From: Bacteroidota bacterium
Lineage (GTDB): Bacteria > Bacteroidota > Ignavibacteria > Kryptoniales > JAKASW01
DNA length: 64,000 bases
Reading direction: 5' to 3'
NCBI GenBank assembly: GCA_021789975.1
Contig: JAJYIT010000005.1
Location: forward strand, 62,001 to 126,000
Position numbers and translations under genes: made by a program. Below are positions 36,994-46,691 of this stretch, in pieces (the first letter of the stretch is position 1; each line of letters begins with the position of its first letter). The notes beneath the pieces were generated by a model. That model worked only from the letters and a program-made list of their open reading frames with translations. It was not told the DNA's origin and made no database searches.

Positions 36994-37027
36994 GTTCTTT
37001 CTTTTGTATCAAGACAAAAGAAAGAAC
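36994..37027. repeat. Palindromic element B, perfect 13-bp hairpin
   Basis: Arms gttctttcttttg (36,994-37,006) and caaaagaaagaac (37,015-37,027) are exact inverse complements around an 8-base loop. It lies 20 bases from element A. It has no T-run beyond the arms and is part of the hairpin cluster rather than a clear terminator. Confidence 0.8.
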
Positions 37028-37084
37028 GCTCTAATAATCTGGAGCGATTGCCAAACCTTTGAGAGTAGATGGGTCGTGCTGTTT

Positions 37085-37120
37085 GTCCATTTTCTATTGC
37101 TCGCCCAAGAGAAAATGGAC
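37085..37120. repeat. Palindromic element C, 11-bp hairpin
   Basis: Arms gtccattttct (37,085-37,095) and agaaaatggac (37,110-37,120) pair perfectly around a 14-base loop. It is the third of four consecutive inverted repeats upstream of the copy 2 phosphoesterase gene. Confidence 0.75.
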
Positions 37121-37139
37121 GAAAAGAGAAGGGCGCCCC

Positions 37140-37304
37140 GCGAAAATAGTTCCGACAATTGTCATTGTCGTAACCGTCCCGTCCCCCTGTACGGTAGGCG
37201 ATTTTAATATACGGTGGTTCGTCAGTCTCTGAGGAGACTCCCAAAATCGCCTCTTCAGGTAACTTGAGAGCTTCTGCGGAAGGGGGACGGGACTCCATTT
37301 TCGC
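37140..37304. repeat. Palindromic element D, large nested hairpin (165 bases)
   Basis: Four concentric pairings: gcgaaaat 37,140-37,147 with attttcgc 37,297-37,304; gtcccgtccccct 37,176-37,188 with agggggacgggac 37,281-37,293; aggcgatttt 37,196-37,205 with aaaatcgcct 37,243-37,252; and the tip gtctc/gagac 37,225-37,238. The nested architecture resembles that of the element at 28,131-28,312, though the sequence differs. No gene crosses it. It separates the copy 2 phosphoesterase from the AmiE-like gene upstream. Confidence 0.8.
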
Positions 37305-37401
37305 AAGGGGAATTCCTGAGCTTCCAATTTGCAACAAAACTCGGCTCATTTGTCTAAGTTTTGCTATATGAAGGTACCAAGTCGGCGAGATCATTTGTTC
37401 C

Positions 37402-38688
37402 TCACTTTTGTTTTTCTAAAACATCGTTGACGGACCTTGTCAGGGCCTCAACTATTGCTTTGTGTACCGCCCTTCTGAGCGGCAATATCTTAAGATTCTT
37501 CCGTGTAGGACAGACACGGTTGGTCAGAAGAACTGCGATGATTTTCTTTTCGGGATAAACGTAAACGGACGTGCCTGTGAATCCGGTATGGCCAAATGCA
37601 TTAGGGCCAAAGGCTCCTCCAAGCGCACTCTTTCCGTACGGAGAAAGAGCGTTATCGAAACCCAGGCAGTAATTATTAACCTGACGTTTCGTGAACAACT
37701 CGACCGTCCTTTTGCTGAAAAACCTCCTGCCGTTGTAAGTCCCTCCGTTCAATATCATCTGCATGAGAACCGCGAGGTCGTGTGCGGTCGAAAAGAGTCC
37801 GGCGTGTCCTGAGACACCGCCGAGTGCCCTCGCATTTCTGTCATGGACGTAGCCATGAATATATGTGCCCAACGTACTGTCGTACTCGGTCGGAGCGATC
37901 CTGTTAAGCCAACGTTTCGGAGGATTGTAAGTTGTCGATTTCATTCCGAGCGGTTTATAGAATGTCTTCTTCACGTATTGGTTAAGGGGCATTCCAGTCA
38001 CCTTTTCCACCAGCCTGCCAAGCGTAATGAAATCAAGGTCACTGTATACCATAGTATCTATTCCGGCTTTGTATATCAACCGCGTTGCATAAAGAGAATC
38101 AAAAACTTCCTTCGGCGTGCTGCACATCCGGTAAAAGGGGCGGTCGGGAGGAAATCCTCCGTCGTGCATGAGGAGGTTCTTGATTGTCACTTTGGCATTG
38201 CCATTCTCCGCGAACCGCGGTAAGTATTTTGCTATGGGGTCATCAAGGCCGATCTTCCCTTCGTCATACAGTCTCATTATCGAGATTGTAGTCGCCGCGA
38301 TTTTCGTAACCGATGCAAGATCATAAATAGTGTTCACGGTCACTTTCTCGGAATGAGGTGAATATGTGAATCTGCCGAAGGCCTTTTGATATACGATTAC
38401 GCCATCCCTGGCCACCAGCAGAACCGCACCTGGAGTCGCCCCGTTCTTGATAGCGTGCCTCATAATCGTATTGAGTACGGACAGTTTCTTTGCTCTGAAC
38501 CCGACTTGTTCAGGCTTACCCATGTGTAGAATCGGGCTTGAGTCGGCATCTCTGCTGATACGCACCGGATTTCCTGGATTATCATTCTTGCCATTTGTCA
38601 GCCCGGCAACGGGCAAGGTAAGAAATACCGCTAATGCCGAGAGAGCGAAAATATTTCTTGAGAAGCCAAAGAAGTTAAATCTATTCAT
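37402..38688 (-). CDS. AmiE/YbbE-like serine hydrolase (second copy)
   Basis: 428 residues; ATG at 38,688 lies after AGGAGGT and opens a signal peptide ([19 protein letters not shown]). Beta-lactamase-fold motifs are SVTK (Ser126, Lys129), [25 protein letters not shown] and GHTGFTGTS. The last two place it with the AmiE-like hydrolase at 17,456 and Bacillus YbbE, which strips peptides from MurNAc. It lies 28 bases downstream of a TonB receptor gene and belongs to block 2. As with the other copy, the amidase role is inferred from family and neighbours. Confidence 0.8.
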   Translation of the reverse strand: MNRFNFFGFSRNIFALSALAVFLTLPVAGLTNGKNDNPGNPVRISRDADSSPILHMGKPEQVGFRAKKLSVLNTIMRHAIKNGATPGAVLLVARDGVIVYQKAFGRFTYSPHSEKVTVNTIYDLASVTKIAATTISIMRLYDEGKIGLDDPIAKYLPRFAENGNAKVTIKNLLMHDGGFPPDRPFYRMCSTPKEVFDSLYATRLIYKAGIDTMVYSDLDFITLGRLVEKVTGMPLNQYVKKTFYKPLGMKSTTYNPPKRWLNRIAPTEYDSTLGTYIHGYVHDRNARALGGVSGHAGLFSTAHDLAVLMQMILNGGTYNGRRFFSKRTVELFTKRQVNNYCLGFDNALSPYGKSALGGAFGPNAFGHTGFTGTSVYVYPEKKIIAVLLTNRVCPTRKNLKILPLRRAVHKAIVEALTRSVNDVLEKQK

Positions 38689-38716
38689 ACCGAACCTCCT
38701 TCTCTTGAACATCCTT

Positions 38717-41533
38717 TCAAAATTGCACTCTAGCGCCGACCTGAATTTCACGTGCCGGGTATGCGGCCGTGGGCTGCATGAAGTTGAGATATGGATTCCC
38801 TTGCGCGTCATACATCCGCGCTCCATAGGCGGAAGCATCGAACCAGTTGAATGCATTAAACGCGTCTAGCTCTAGCTTCACCAAGGTACCAGCGACGGGA
38901 AACATCTTTGTAAGCTGAAGGTTCACGTTTTTGAACCAGTTCCTGATTCTCGACAGGCTCGGCCGACCACTATTGCGCTGACCATTCGGCCAGTCATCGC
39001 TGTAATTGTTGTCGTTGTTCAGGTCCTCACCTATAATTACGGCGACAGGGGTGGGGCTTCCAAGACTCGCAATGCCGCTCAGCTGGAACTGAAGCGGAAG
39101 ATCCAGGATAAAATTCATGCTAAAATTGTGAAGCTCATCGGATATGGCCGGGGCCCAGGTGAAACTGGACAGGAATGTATAGCCGGAAGACGGGACATCG
39201 ACAGTGGAACGCGCCTCTGATAGGGCATAAGAAAACTGGAGCATCCATCCGTCACTGTATGGTTTCGTTATATTTAAAAGAATGCCCTGATAGAAATTAC
39301 TCCCAAAGTTCCCCCAAAGGTAAATATTTCCGAATTTGTTAGTGATAGTCCTGCTCTTTGTGCTCGGCTGGTAATAATTCAGAATGTAATCCGAATAGTA
39401 TCTGGTACCGAGGTTGTTGACGTAGTCTATGCCTAAGCTCAAGTCATTGGATATATACTGGCTGACGCCAAGCGAGAATTCCCGCACCATAGGGTTCTTA
39501 ATATTGATGTCCATAAGGTCCACATTCGGCTGAGCTGCGCCCTTGCCTGATAGCGCGAGATTTCTAAGCTGCGCGGGATCCATCGTACCGGGATTATTAA
39601 TTGTATAGGTGATCCACCGGACGCTTGTCTGTTCCGCCGATGCATAAGCATACGCTACCTCGTCATAGAAGATCCCAAAGCCGCCGCGGAGTGTTGTTCG
39701 CCCCGTACCGAAAATATCCCATGAGAATCCGAGCCTCGGGCCAATGTCGGAGAGATCGTTTTTCCTGTCTGCACGATTGATATAGTTCGAAGGAACGTTA
39801 TTTGTTATGGTCGTGTCGTTCGCCAGCGGATTAAAGAAATGATTGTTCAGCGCGTTGAACTCGGCATCCCAGCGAACTCCTAGATTCAGAGTGAGGCGCG
39901 AAGTCGGGTTCCAGGTATCCTGTATGAAGAGGCCCAATGATGACGAATTACTTACCGATCCCGCGTTGCTGGTTCCATTCGGATCCGTGGTCCCGACAGA
40001 GATCAACGCTTGGTAGGGCACTGTGCTGGTATCTGTCTTAAATTTGAATAACGGCTCTTGGTAGATCGGCTGCCAGAAATTCACATTATGGATTCCCAAT
40101 CGAACTCCTGCTTTGAAAACGTGATTCCCCAGCCAATTGTCTTTCATGTATGTGAAATTATCCATCAGGTGAAAACCGTCTTCCTTTACGTGCTCCGGAT
40201 AAGAATCAATCCTTCCTCCTAATATTATACCAGGATACTGCAGCTCCGGCAAAGTGGAATTCAACTCAGAATACACCCTCCAACCGATATACTGCAGTGT
40301 CAGTTCGTTAAGTGAGCTTCCCGAAAGTGTCCACGTGTCTTTCAGCAATACATTGTCGACGTACTGATGGGAATTGATACCCCCCTGCTTAGGTCGTAAG
40401 CCTCCCCAGAACCGGGAGCCGACCGAATAGCGCCCCTGCCAGATGACGTCGACCAGATGATTCGAAGACGGTTGACCGGTGACGCGCAGATCCCAGAGAT
40501 TGTCGGTCCATGGAGACGCTCCCAATCCCAGATATTGGTTCCACTGATTGGGATTGTAGCTCGGTTCGTATGGCGTTGTCTGGATGAAAGTTGTCGTCCC
40601 CGTCCTCTCGTATGTTCCCGCGAAAAAGAGCTTATCCTTCATAATCGGACCCGAGAGGGAAAGTCCCGTCTGGTAGCGTCTGAAATCGGGCTTGATTTTC
40701 TCGAACGGACCCCTGGAGTCGAGAGCCTCGTTGCGAAGATAATAGAATGCATCGCCATGCAGGTTGTTTGTACCGCGCTTTGTCACGGCACTCACTATAT
40801 ATGCGCCGCCACGTCCATATTCAGCGCTGTAGTTATCGGTCAGGACACGGAATTCCTGTATCGCATCTTGCGGGACCACACCACCCTGTACATTACCCAT
40901 CGTATTTCCATTGATGTGATTCTTCCAATCGGCTCCATCAACGTATACGTTGATGAATCGGTATTGATTGAACGCACCGAATGAAGGGACCCCACCGGGG
41001 CGCAGCTGGAATCCCGGCGCCAGTCCTGCCAGTGAGATGAAGTTGCGGCTGTTAAGCGGCAGATCGTGTATCTGTTCCTGACGGATGGGCATAGAAACAG
41101 CAGCCTGGCTGAGTTCAACCGGCGCTATGCGAGACGCCGTTACCTCAACTCCACGCATTTTGACTGCTGATGAGAAAAGCTCGAAATTCAAACGCGTGGT
41201 TTGCCCTATTGTTATTCTAACGTTAGTGCGGACTGATTTCACGTAACCGACAGAGCTGACTGAGACATCGTAAATCCCAGGAGGTAAAGCCTGGACATCG
41301 TAAGTCCCATTTATACTTGTCGAATTACCGCGCATCAACCCGGTGCTGTTTTCGGTCACAATTACAGTTGCACCGGGAATCGGAGAATTCGCGGAATCAA
41401 CGACCGTTCCCTGCAGTGAACCGGTCGAAATCTGCGCCCACGATTGCGATGCTTCGAATGTCCCGATAATTAGGATGGACATCATGATCATTCTCATAGA
41501 GAACCCGCCAGCGAATCGATTGCACTTCTTCAT
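38717..41533 (-). CDS. TonB-dependent receptor, Oar-like, with carboxypeptidase-regulatory domain
   Basis: 938 residues from ATG 41,533 (AAGGAG 8 bases upstream), with signal peptide to about residue 32 (SQSWAQ). The regulatory-like domain (GSLQGTVVDSANSPIPGATVIV, about 36-115) is followed by the plug (LPLNSRNFISLAGLAPGFQLRPGG, DNYSAEYGRGGAYIVSAVTKRGTNNLHGDAFYYLRNEALDSR) and the barrel. The RNF and GTNxxHG patterns are those of Oar-type receptors, which have no SusD partner. The final strand ends VGARVQF. It probably imports a product of the surrounding enzymes, possibly peptides or larger glycopeptides. Confidence 0.88.
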   Translation of the reverse strand: MKKCNRFAGGFSMRMIMMSILIIGTFEASQSWAQISTGSLQGTVVDSANSPIPGATVIVTENSTGLMRGNSTSINGTYDVQALPPGIYDVSVSSVGYVKSVRTNVRITIGQTTRLNFELFSSAVKMRGVEVTASRIAPVELSQAAVSMPIRQEQIHDLPLNSRNFISLAGLAPGFQLRPGGVPSFGAFNQYRFINVYVDGADWKNHINGNTMGNVQGGVVPQDAIQEFRVLTDNYSAEYGRGGAYIVSAVTKRGTNNLHGDAFYYLRNEALDSRGPFEKIKPDFRRYQTGLSLSGPIMKDKLFFAGTYERTGTTTFIQTTPYEPSYNPNQWNQYLGLGASPWTDNLWDLRVTGQPSSNHLVDVIWQGRYSVGSRFWGGLRPKQGGINSHQYVDNVLLKDTWTLSGSSLNELTLQYIGWRVYSELNSTLPELQYPGIILGGRIDSYPEHVKEDGFHLMDNFTYMKDNWLGNHVFKAGVRLGIHNVNFWQPIYQEPLFKFKTDTSTVPYQALISVGTTDPNGTSNAGSVSNSSSLGLFIQDTWNPTSRLTLNLGVRWDAEFNALNNHFFNPLANDTTITNNVPSNYINRADRKNDLSDIGPRLGFSWDIFGTGRTTLRGGFGIFYDEVAYAYASAEQTSVRWITYTINNPGTMDPAQLRNLALSGKGAAQPNVDLMDINIKNPMVREFSLGVSQYISNDLSLGIDYVNNLGTRYYSDYILNYYQPSTKSRTITNKFGNIYLWGNFGSNFYQGILLNITKPYSDGWMLQFSYALSEARSTVDVPSSGYTFLSSFTWAPAISDELHNFSMNFILDLPLQFQLSGIASLGSPTPVAVIIGEDLNNDNNYSDDWPNGQRNSGRPSLSRIRNWFKNVNLQLTKMFPVAGTLVKLELDAFNAFNWFDASAYGARMYDAQGNPYLNFMQPTAAYPAREIQVGARVQF

Positions 41534-41687
41534 GTTACTTGCTCCTTTCATGAGTTGTTCATTTGCCAGCACTACCTACCTATGTTTCGCTCGACGATGT
41601 AGCTATTGAGACCTTGTCGAGTCTTGATAATCCAGACCTACTATCATTGAACGATCTTCCCGTTTTCCGCATGGATACTTCACGGAG

Positions 41688-42926
41688 TCAGTACAAGAGA
41701 AACCGGCGGCGCTCCGCCGCGAACTTCTTCAGAGCCGGCTGCCAGGACTTTTCGATGGAATCAATTGGGACGTCATGCTTTATTTGTTCGATGAGCTCTC
41801 TTGATCGGGTTACGTGCCATATCTCGCCAACATTGAACTTTCCAGGATACAACTTGTACAAGGTCTCCAATACTTCGATGCCGCATGCAACCGGGCGAAG
41901 AGCGTCCCGATTGACGACGTCGACGGCCACTCCTTCACACTCCTGGCCGAGATACTTCTCGTTTAAGTAACTCTCTTTTGCCGGCACGAAACGAATGGGC
42001 ACAAAGCGGACACCGGGAATCTTGCGCTTATTGAGTTGTGCCGCCAATTGAACCGCGTTTATCCATGGCGCACCGAACTCTTCAAACGGACGTGTTAGTC
42101 CTTGCTTGTCGGTGACGTCAGTTCGCTCCAGAAGCCCGATGCCCGGATAAAGCTCGGCCTCGTATAGATCTATTATCTTCGGAGAAGGAGAGACCCAGGG
42201 AAGACCCGTCTGATCAAACCACATCCAACGCCTCCACCCCTTCATCCTGATCACATGCAGATCTGCACCAATTTTCCCTTCTTTGTTGAACATCATGGCC
42301 AGTTCGCTCACCGTCATGCCGTGCCTGATAGGGATTGGAAACGTCCCGGCTAGTTCAAACACTTGGGCGGGATCAAGCACGGGTCCTTCGAACTGCAAAC
42401 CATTTATAGGATTCGGCCGATCGAGCACGAAGAACTCAATATGGTGCTTTGCCGCTGCTTCCAGACTCTCTTTCATTGTCCCTATATATGTATAGAATCG
42501 TGCGCCGACATCCTGTATGTCGAACACGAGCGCATCGATCCCCTTGAGCATTTCGGCAGTGGGTTTGCGCGTTTTTCCAAACAGACTAAAAATGGGCAAT
42601 CCTGTAGCACTGTCTATACTGTTGGATATCGCGGTCGTTCCGATCCCCCGAATTCCGTGTTCCGGACTGAAGAGGGCAACAAGATGTACCCCTTTGGCAC
42701 GATATAACAGATCGATGTCCGACCGCCAGTGACGGTCTACCCCGGTTTGATTAGTGATGAGTCCCACGTTCTTTCCGACAAGCGGTGAAAAATGTTCGGC
42801 CTCAAGCACGTCTATTCCAGTCAGCACACGGTAATCCTGCGCACTTGCAGTCATCGTACTGCCGAAAGCCACAGTGAAGAAAATGAGATAGGACGCTATC
42901 TTGGGAAATATATTGCTGTGTATCAT
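41688..42926 (-). CDS. namZ: Exo-beta-N-acetylmuramidase NamZ-like (DUF1343, GH171)
   Basis: 412 residues with a signal peptide (residues 1-29, ending TASAQ). DUF1343 motifs run over the full length: [98 protein letters not shown] and FEEFGAPWI. Bacillus YbbC/NamZ and homologues in Bacteroidota release MurNAc from the non-reducing end of peptidoglycan chains (GH171). The start overlaps the upstream phosphoesterase stop as ATGA, with GAGAGG upstream. Together with AmiE-like and GH18 enzymes it points to stepwise peptidoglycan breakdown in the periplasm. Confidence 0.9.
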   Translation of the reverse strand: MIHSNIFPKIASYLIFFTVAFGSTMTASAQDYRVLTGIDVLEAEHFSPLVGKNVGLITNQTGVDRHWRSDIDLLYRAKGVHLVALFSPEHGIRGIGTTAISNSIDSATGLPIFSLFGKTRKPTAEMLKGIDALVFDIQDVGARFYTYIGTMKESLEAAAKHHIEFFVLDRPNPINGLQFEGPVLDPAQVFELAGTFPIPIRHGMTVSELAMMFNKEGKIGADLHVIRMKGWRRWMWFDQTGLPWVSPSPKIIDLYEAELYPGIGLLERTDVTDKQGLTRPFEEFGAPWINAVQLAAQLNKRKIPGVRFVPIRFVPAKESYLNEKYLGQECEGVAVDVVNRDALRPVACGIEVLETLYKLYPGKFNVGEIWHVTRSRELIEQIKHDVPIDSIEKSWQPALKKFAAERRRFLLY

Positions 42927-44326
42927 TTCTTACCTCTCAGTTTCGGATACGGCGCAAGCATCATCGGCGGCCTCGGCGGCTGTGAAAAGTCAAAATCACT
43001 TACCAGGTTGCCCAGCTTCGGATCGTTCTCCCTCACATCAGGCCGCGAATCCGGTCGACCGTCCGTCTTCGGGTCGATCCTCTGTCCACCCAGGAAGTCG
43101 TCCTCGATGAACTTCAGGTACGCATCAAAGCTCAGTGTCTGATGGTCTATATACCCATTCTTTGCATACGGGCTGATCACGATTCCAGGCACACGGAGCC
43201 CGTACCCGAGTGAATCGACGTGGGGCGGAACCACATGGTCGTAGAACCCGCCCCAGTCATCCCATGCGAGAAATATCGCACTGCTGTCCCAATCCGGGCT
43301 CTTCATTATTGCATTGATCACATTGGTAACATAAGCCTGTCCCGTACTAACAAGGGCAGTTGGATGCTCACTGTCTCTTATGTTCGGGAGGACCCATGAA
43401 ACCGGAGGGAGAGTACCTTCTTTCGCAGCCCTGAAAAAGTTGTCGATTGGCTGAATGTTCTCCATCTGATTGTCCTCGTGAACGTCCACAAAGCCAGGGA
43501 GAATGTTCCAGAGAAATGAAACGACGCGCCTGTCCTCACGCGGGGGAGTTATGCTATTGTGCTCCCCCCTGTTATCGTCTTCATCATTCAAGCTCGCGCC
43601 CTGATCCAGATAGCACACCCAGTTCACGCCAGCCTTGTGAAGCAGATAGGTTATGTCTGTCCAGGCGAACGGCGTCGGGTCTTCTTGGGTGCGATTAGGC
43701 GGATCTAGATCACTCATACAGGACATCGGATCACCCGGTTTGGTTGTCTTTGCCGACCATGCCGATACCATGAACAAATGTGATGGAAAACTGTATGAGG
43801 CAATCGGTTCAAACATATGATCTTGCAGAACAAAGTTCTTCGCGTATGCCCAGTAGTTAGGTATCTCGTGATCATCATGGTAGCCCATCACATCGAGATA
43901 CAATTTAGCGTCCACGATAACTCTAGGAGGATAGTAATCCATTCCTTCCCTCGTGAGGCCCTCCCTGCCTCTCGACGATTCCTTTATGAACCCATCCATT
44001 TTCCCGCCATCAATGTCCGCAACTGCGTTGACAGCATTATGGGGCCCGCCCACGTTCAGGTCGTTCGGATCATGATATGGCTTAACCATCTTCCCGGTCA
44101 ACGGATCCGGGACGGCAACCGTCGGCACGCCGTTCTTCATAGGAATTCCGTCCGCACCGGGAAACGTCCCGAAGTATGAGTCGAACGAGCGGTTCTCCTG
44201 CATGATGATTATGATGTGCTTGATCTTATGGATCCCTTCGACTTGGGCATTTACTGCTTTCGGCAGGCTGAAGGCGGCCATGGCAATAAAAGCTATCCAC
44301 CTGGTAAAATCCTTTCTTGACGGCAT
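42923..44326 (-). CDS. Secreted phosphoesterase, phospholipase C/AcpA family (copy 3)
   Basis: 467 residues from ATG 44,326 after AAAGGAGG, with signal peptide to about residue 27 (AVNAQ). It has the same motif series as copies 1 and 2: [67 protein letters not shown] and [13 protein letters not shown] short insert around residue 260 ([18 protein letters not shown]) is unique to this copy. It is coupled to namZ by a 4-base overlap, which ties the phosphoesterases to peptidoglycan-related metabolism. Substrate unknown; wall teichoic acid, phospholipid or phosphorylated sugar are all possible. Confidence 0.88.
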   Translation of the reverse strand: MPSRKDFTRWIAFIAMAAFSLPKAVNAQVEGIHKIKHIIIIMQENRSFDSYFGTFPGADGIPMKNGVPTVAVPDPLTGKMVKPYHDPNDLNVGGPHNAVNAVADIDGGKMDGFIKESSRGREGLTREGMDYYPPRVIVDAKLYLDVMGYHDDHEIPNYWAYAKNFVLQDHMFEPIASYSFPSHLFMVSAWSAKTTKPGDPMSCMSDLDPPNRTQEDPTPFAWTDITYLLHKAGVNWVCYLDQGASLNDEDDNRGEHNSITPPREDRRVVSFLWNILPGFVDVHEDNQMENIQPIDNFFRAAKEGTLPPVSWVLPNIRDSEHPTALVSTGQAYVTNVINAIMKSPDWDSSAIFLAWDDWGGFYDHVVPPHVDSLGYGLRVPGIVISPYAKNGYIDHQTLSFDAYLKFIEDDFLGGQRIDPKTDGRPDSRPDVRENDPKLGNLVSDFDFSQPPRPPMMLAPYPKLRGKK

Positions 44327-44417
44327 ACGAGAATCCTCCTTTCATTCTTGATCAGTAACACAGTAAGCGAAGTCATCGAGCGAAGTGCATCTCATTCCCC
44401 TTCGATAACAGCTCGCT

Positions 44418-45482
44418 TCACTTTAGAACCTTCCAAATCCCGGGGTCCTCAGATCCGAGAACCCACGCAGAAAAGCCACGGAGATTGTACTTTTTTACGA
44501 GCCCAAGCTTCGCTGCAAAGCTCTGTGCATTTTCTATGTACAGATACTCGAAAAGCCCGTCATTGTCGAGTATCGCATAGTTCACGTCATCCTTTTCGTC
44601 TAGGTGAGCTTTGGCTTTGTATTCTTCTAGCGTACCCTGTACCTGGTCATAATCAAGTGTCATGGCAGTTGAGTGTGCATATTTAGTGGAAACATTGCTG
44701 GGGGAAGAATCATAGGCGGTGTACCAGAGCCTGGAATAGAGCGGTATGCCGAGAGAGAGTTTTTCGGCAGGAACGTATTTTAGAAAATAATTGATCACAC
44801 TCTTCACCCACGGGATGGAGGCTGCTGGACCGGGTGTCGTAAGCGGCGTGTGCTCACCGTATGTCATGACAGACATAAAATCCACTATGCCTGCAAGCTT
44901 CTTCAAATCATACCCGCCGCGCCAGTTTTCAAATATCCAAGCAGTATAGTTGGTTGTTCCGCCTGACATCTCAGACCTTGGAACTACAGCGAGTGTAACT
45001 ATCAAACCGTTTTTGTGAAATGCTTCGGCTGCTCTTCGGCACATATTTGTGAATAGGTTTCTGTCACTTATGTTGAGATCTTCAAAGTCGAATTGAATGC
45101 CTACAAACTTGTTCACAGTACAAATGTGAAGGAGACTCTTCAGCATCCTGCCTACGGCGACAGAATCGCTCAGAAGTTTGTGAAGCAGTTTCTGGTTGAA
45201 ATGCCAGTTCTTCACAAGGGGCATGACTTTTACGCCATGTTTCTGCGCAAGCTCAACGACACGCGGGTCGACCGATCCCCACACCGTTCCCTTCGCATCG
45301 ACATCATAGGCCTTCGGCGATAGAATTGTAATTTGATCGATATGCTCTTGGAGGCTTTTAAACGCGGACTCAGTATTGACATAATAGAAAAGACGTTCTT
45401 CTTTCTTTGGAGTCTCGCCGTGTCCCTGGCTGACAAAGCATGCCACGACAGCAATTGCGATAGCGACACATAAGTGTTTCAT
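44418..45482 (-). CDS. Secreted glycoside hydrolase family 18 protein, SleL/YaaH-like (copy 2)
   Basis: 354 residues; ATG at 45,482 after AGGAGA. The signal peptide ends around residue 22 (SQGHG). The fold and numbering match copy 1: LFYYVNTESAFKSLQEHI, VKVMPLVKNWHFNQ, the active-site block VGIQFDFED with Glu134, VMTYGEHTPLTTPGP and GFSAWVLGSEDPGIWK. It probably acts on beta-1,4 linkages of GlcNAc-containing chains such as muropeptides. It lies 24 bases downstream of copy 3 and 91 bases upstream of the phosphoesterase. Confidence 0.85.
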   Translation of the reverse strand: MKHLCVAIAIAVVACFVSQGHGETPKKEERLFYYVNTESAFKSLQEHIDQITILSPKAYDVDAKGTVWGSVDPRVVELAQKHGVKVMPLVKNWHFNQKLLHKLLSDSVAVGRMLKSLLHICTVNKFVGIQFDFEDLNISDRNLFTNMCRRAAEAFHKNGLIVTLAVVPRSEMSGGTTNYTAWIFENWRGGYDLKKLAGIVDFMSVMTYGEHTPLTTPGPAASIPWVKSVINYFLKYVPAEKLSLGIPLYSRLWYTAYDSSPSNVSTKYAHSTAMTLDYDQVQGTLEEYKAKAHLDEKDDVNYAILDNDGLFEYLYIENAQSFAAKLGLVKKYNLRGFSAWVLGSEDPGIWKVLK

Positions 45483-45506
45483 TGGTATCTCCTGTTTCTT
45501 CCGAAT

Positions 45507-46505
45507 CTATTTGAGAATCTGCCAGATTCTTGGATCCTCCAAACCCAGCGTGAACGCGGAAAACCCCAGCAGGTTATACCGCTTATAAAGGTCTTTCTTG
45601 TATGCGAATCCTCTGGCATCTTCAACGTACATGTACTGAAAAGAGCCGTTGGTGTGGAAGATGGCATAGTCCACCCCATCTGTGCTATCCCACTTGACTT
45701 CAGCATTATGGCGGTCCACCAATCCCATCGCTGACTCATAATTGAGGGAAGTGCGCTTGCCGCCATCAGACCAGTACCTTGAGAAAAGGGGGATGCCAAC
45801 GGATAGTTTGTTCGGCGGCACAGACTTCAGCGCATATCTTATCACATCAATTATTCCCTTACCATGTTTACCGTAAGCCATGACCGTGACGGAATCCGTA
45901 AGTTTGGCGAGTTCACTTAAGTCATACCCGCCGCTCCAGTTTTCGAACCCATGTGCGCTGGCCTCAGTCGGACCGGCGAAATCACTGGCTCTGCCGACGA
46001 TCGCCACACTGAATTCAAGACCATGGGCGTGCAGTGCTTCCGATGCTTCCCTGCACATATTCGTATAGAGATCCTTATCAGCCACGTTTAGATTTTCAAA
46101 GTCGAACTGTATTCCAACGAAATTCTTCATCTTGCAAAGATCGACCAAAGTTGACAGCATACGCTTGATAGCAGCCGGGTTAGTCATCAGCATGTGCAGC
46201 AGGACCTGGTTGAACTTCGCGTTATGAACCAGTGGCATGACCTCGACTTTATGCCTTTCTGCCAGGTTGACTGCACGTGGGTCGACTTCGCCCCAGACAA
46301 CGCCTTCTTCATCCACATTGAAAGCCGTCGGTGCGAGGATATCTATTTGATCGATGTGCTGCTTCAGATCTCTGTAGGCTGATTCTGTATCATTATAATA
46401 GAACAGGCGTTGCAGCTTGGTTCCGGCCTGCACAAAGCCCGGCCTCGCGCAACACAGCGCCGCGAATATTGCAGCACCCACGAGATAAATCCGCCTTGAG
46501 CGCAT
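45507..46505 (-). CDS. Secreted glycoside hydrolase family 18 protein, divergent shorter paralogue (copy 3)
   Basis: 332 residues with signal peptide to about residue 27 (FVQA). The active site is kept (VGIQFDFEN, Glu137), as is the final strand (GFSAFTLGLEDPRIWQ). It differs from the other three copies by a shortened loop after the barrel Tyr: VMAYGKHGKGIIDVI replaces the TPGP-containing loop of about 10 extra residues. That loop lines the substrate cleft, so this copy may prefer a different chain length or substituent. The ATG at 46,505 has a rather distant AAGGA. Confidence 0.83.
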   Translation of the reverse strand: MRSRRIYLVGAAIFAALCCARPGFVQAGTKLQRLFYYNDTESAYRDLKQHIDQIDILAPTAFNVDEEGVVWGEVDPRAVNLAERHKVEVMPLVHNAKFNQVLLHMLMTNPAAIKRMLSTLVDLCKMKNFVGIQFDFENLNVADKDLYTNMCREASEALHAHGLEFSVAIVGRASDFAGPTEASAHGFENWSGGYDLSELAKLTDSVTVMAYGKHGKGIIDVIRYALKSVPPNKLSVGIPLFSRYWSDGGKRTSLNYESAMGLVDRHNAEVKWDSTDGVDYAIFHTNGSFQYMYVEDARGFAYKKDLYKRYNLLGFSAFTLGLEDPRIWQILK

Positions 46506-46691
46506 TATTGATTCTCATTCCTTTCATGATTATTTCTTCTTTGTCCAGCAGCTTTCAGAAGCTATCATGAACGCCAACTCACAATATCGCGTGACGGCAG
46601 TCCACCATTTTGTCGGCCTCGGAGCCGACCTCTCACAGAAGCGCAGAGAGATCGGCTTATCCAGGCACTTGACGGGTACCTTAGCATACCC

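Noticed and set aside
36850..37062. A 70-residue open frame with a Shine-Dalgarno-like start and a hydrophobic stretch
   Set aside because: It starts in one arm of palindromic element A and runs through hairpin B; the mirrored arm gives a similar start on the other strand, so the frame is a by-product of the palindrome.
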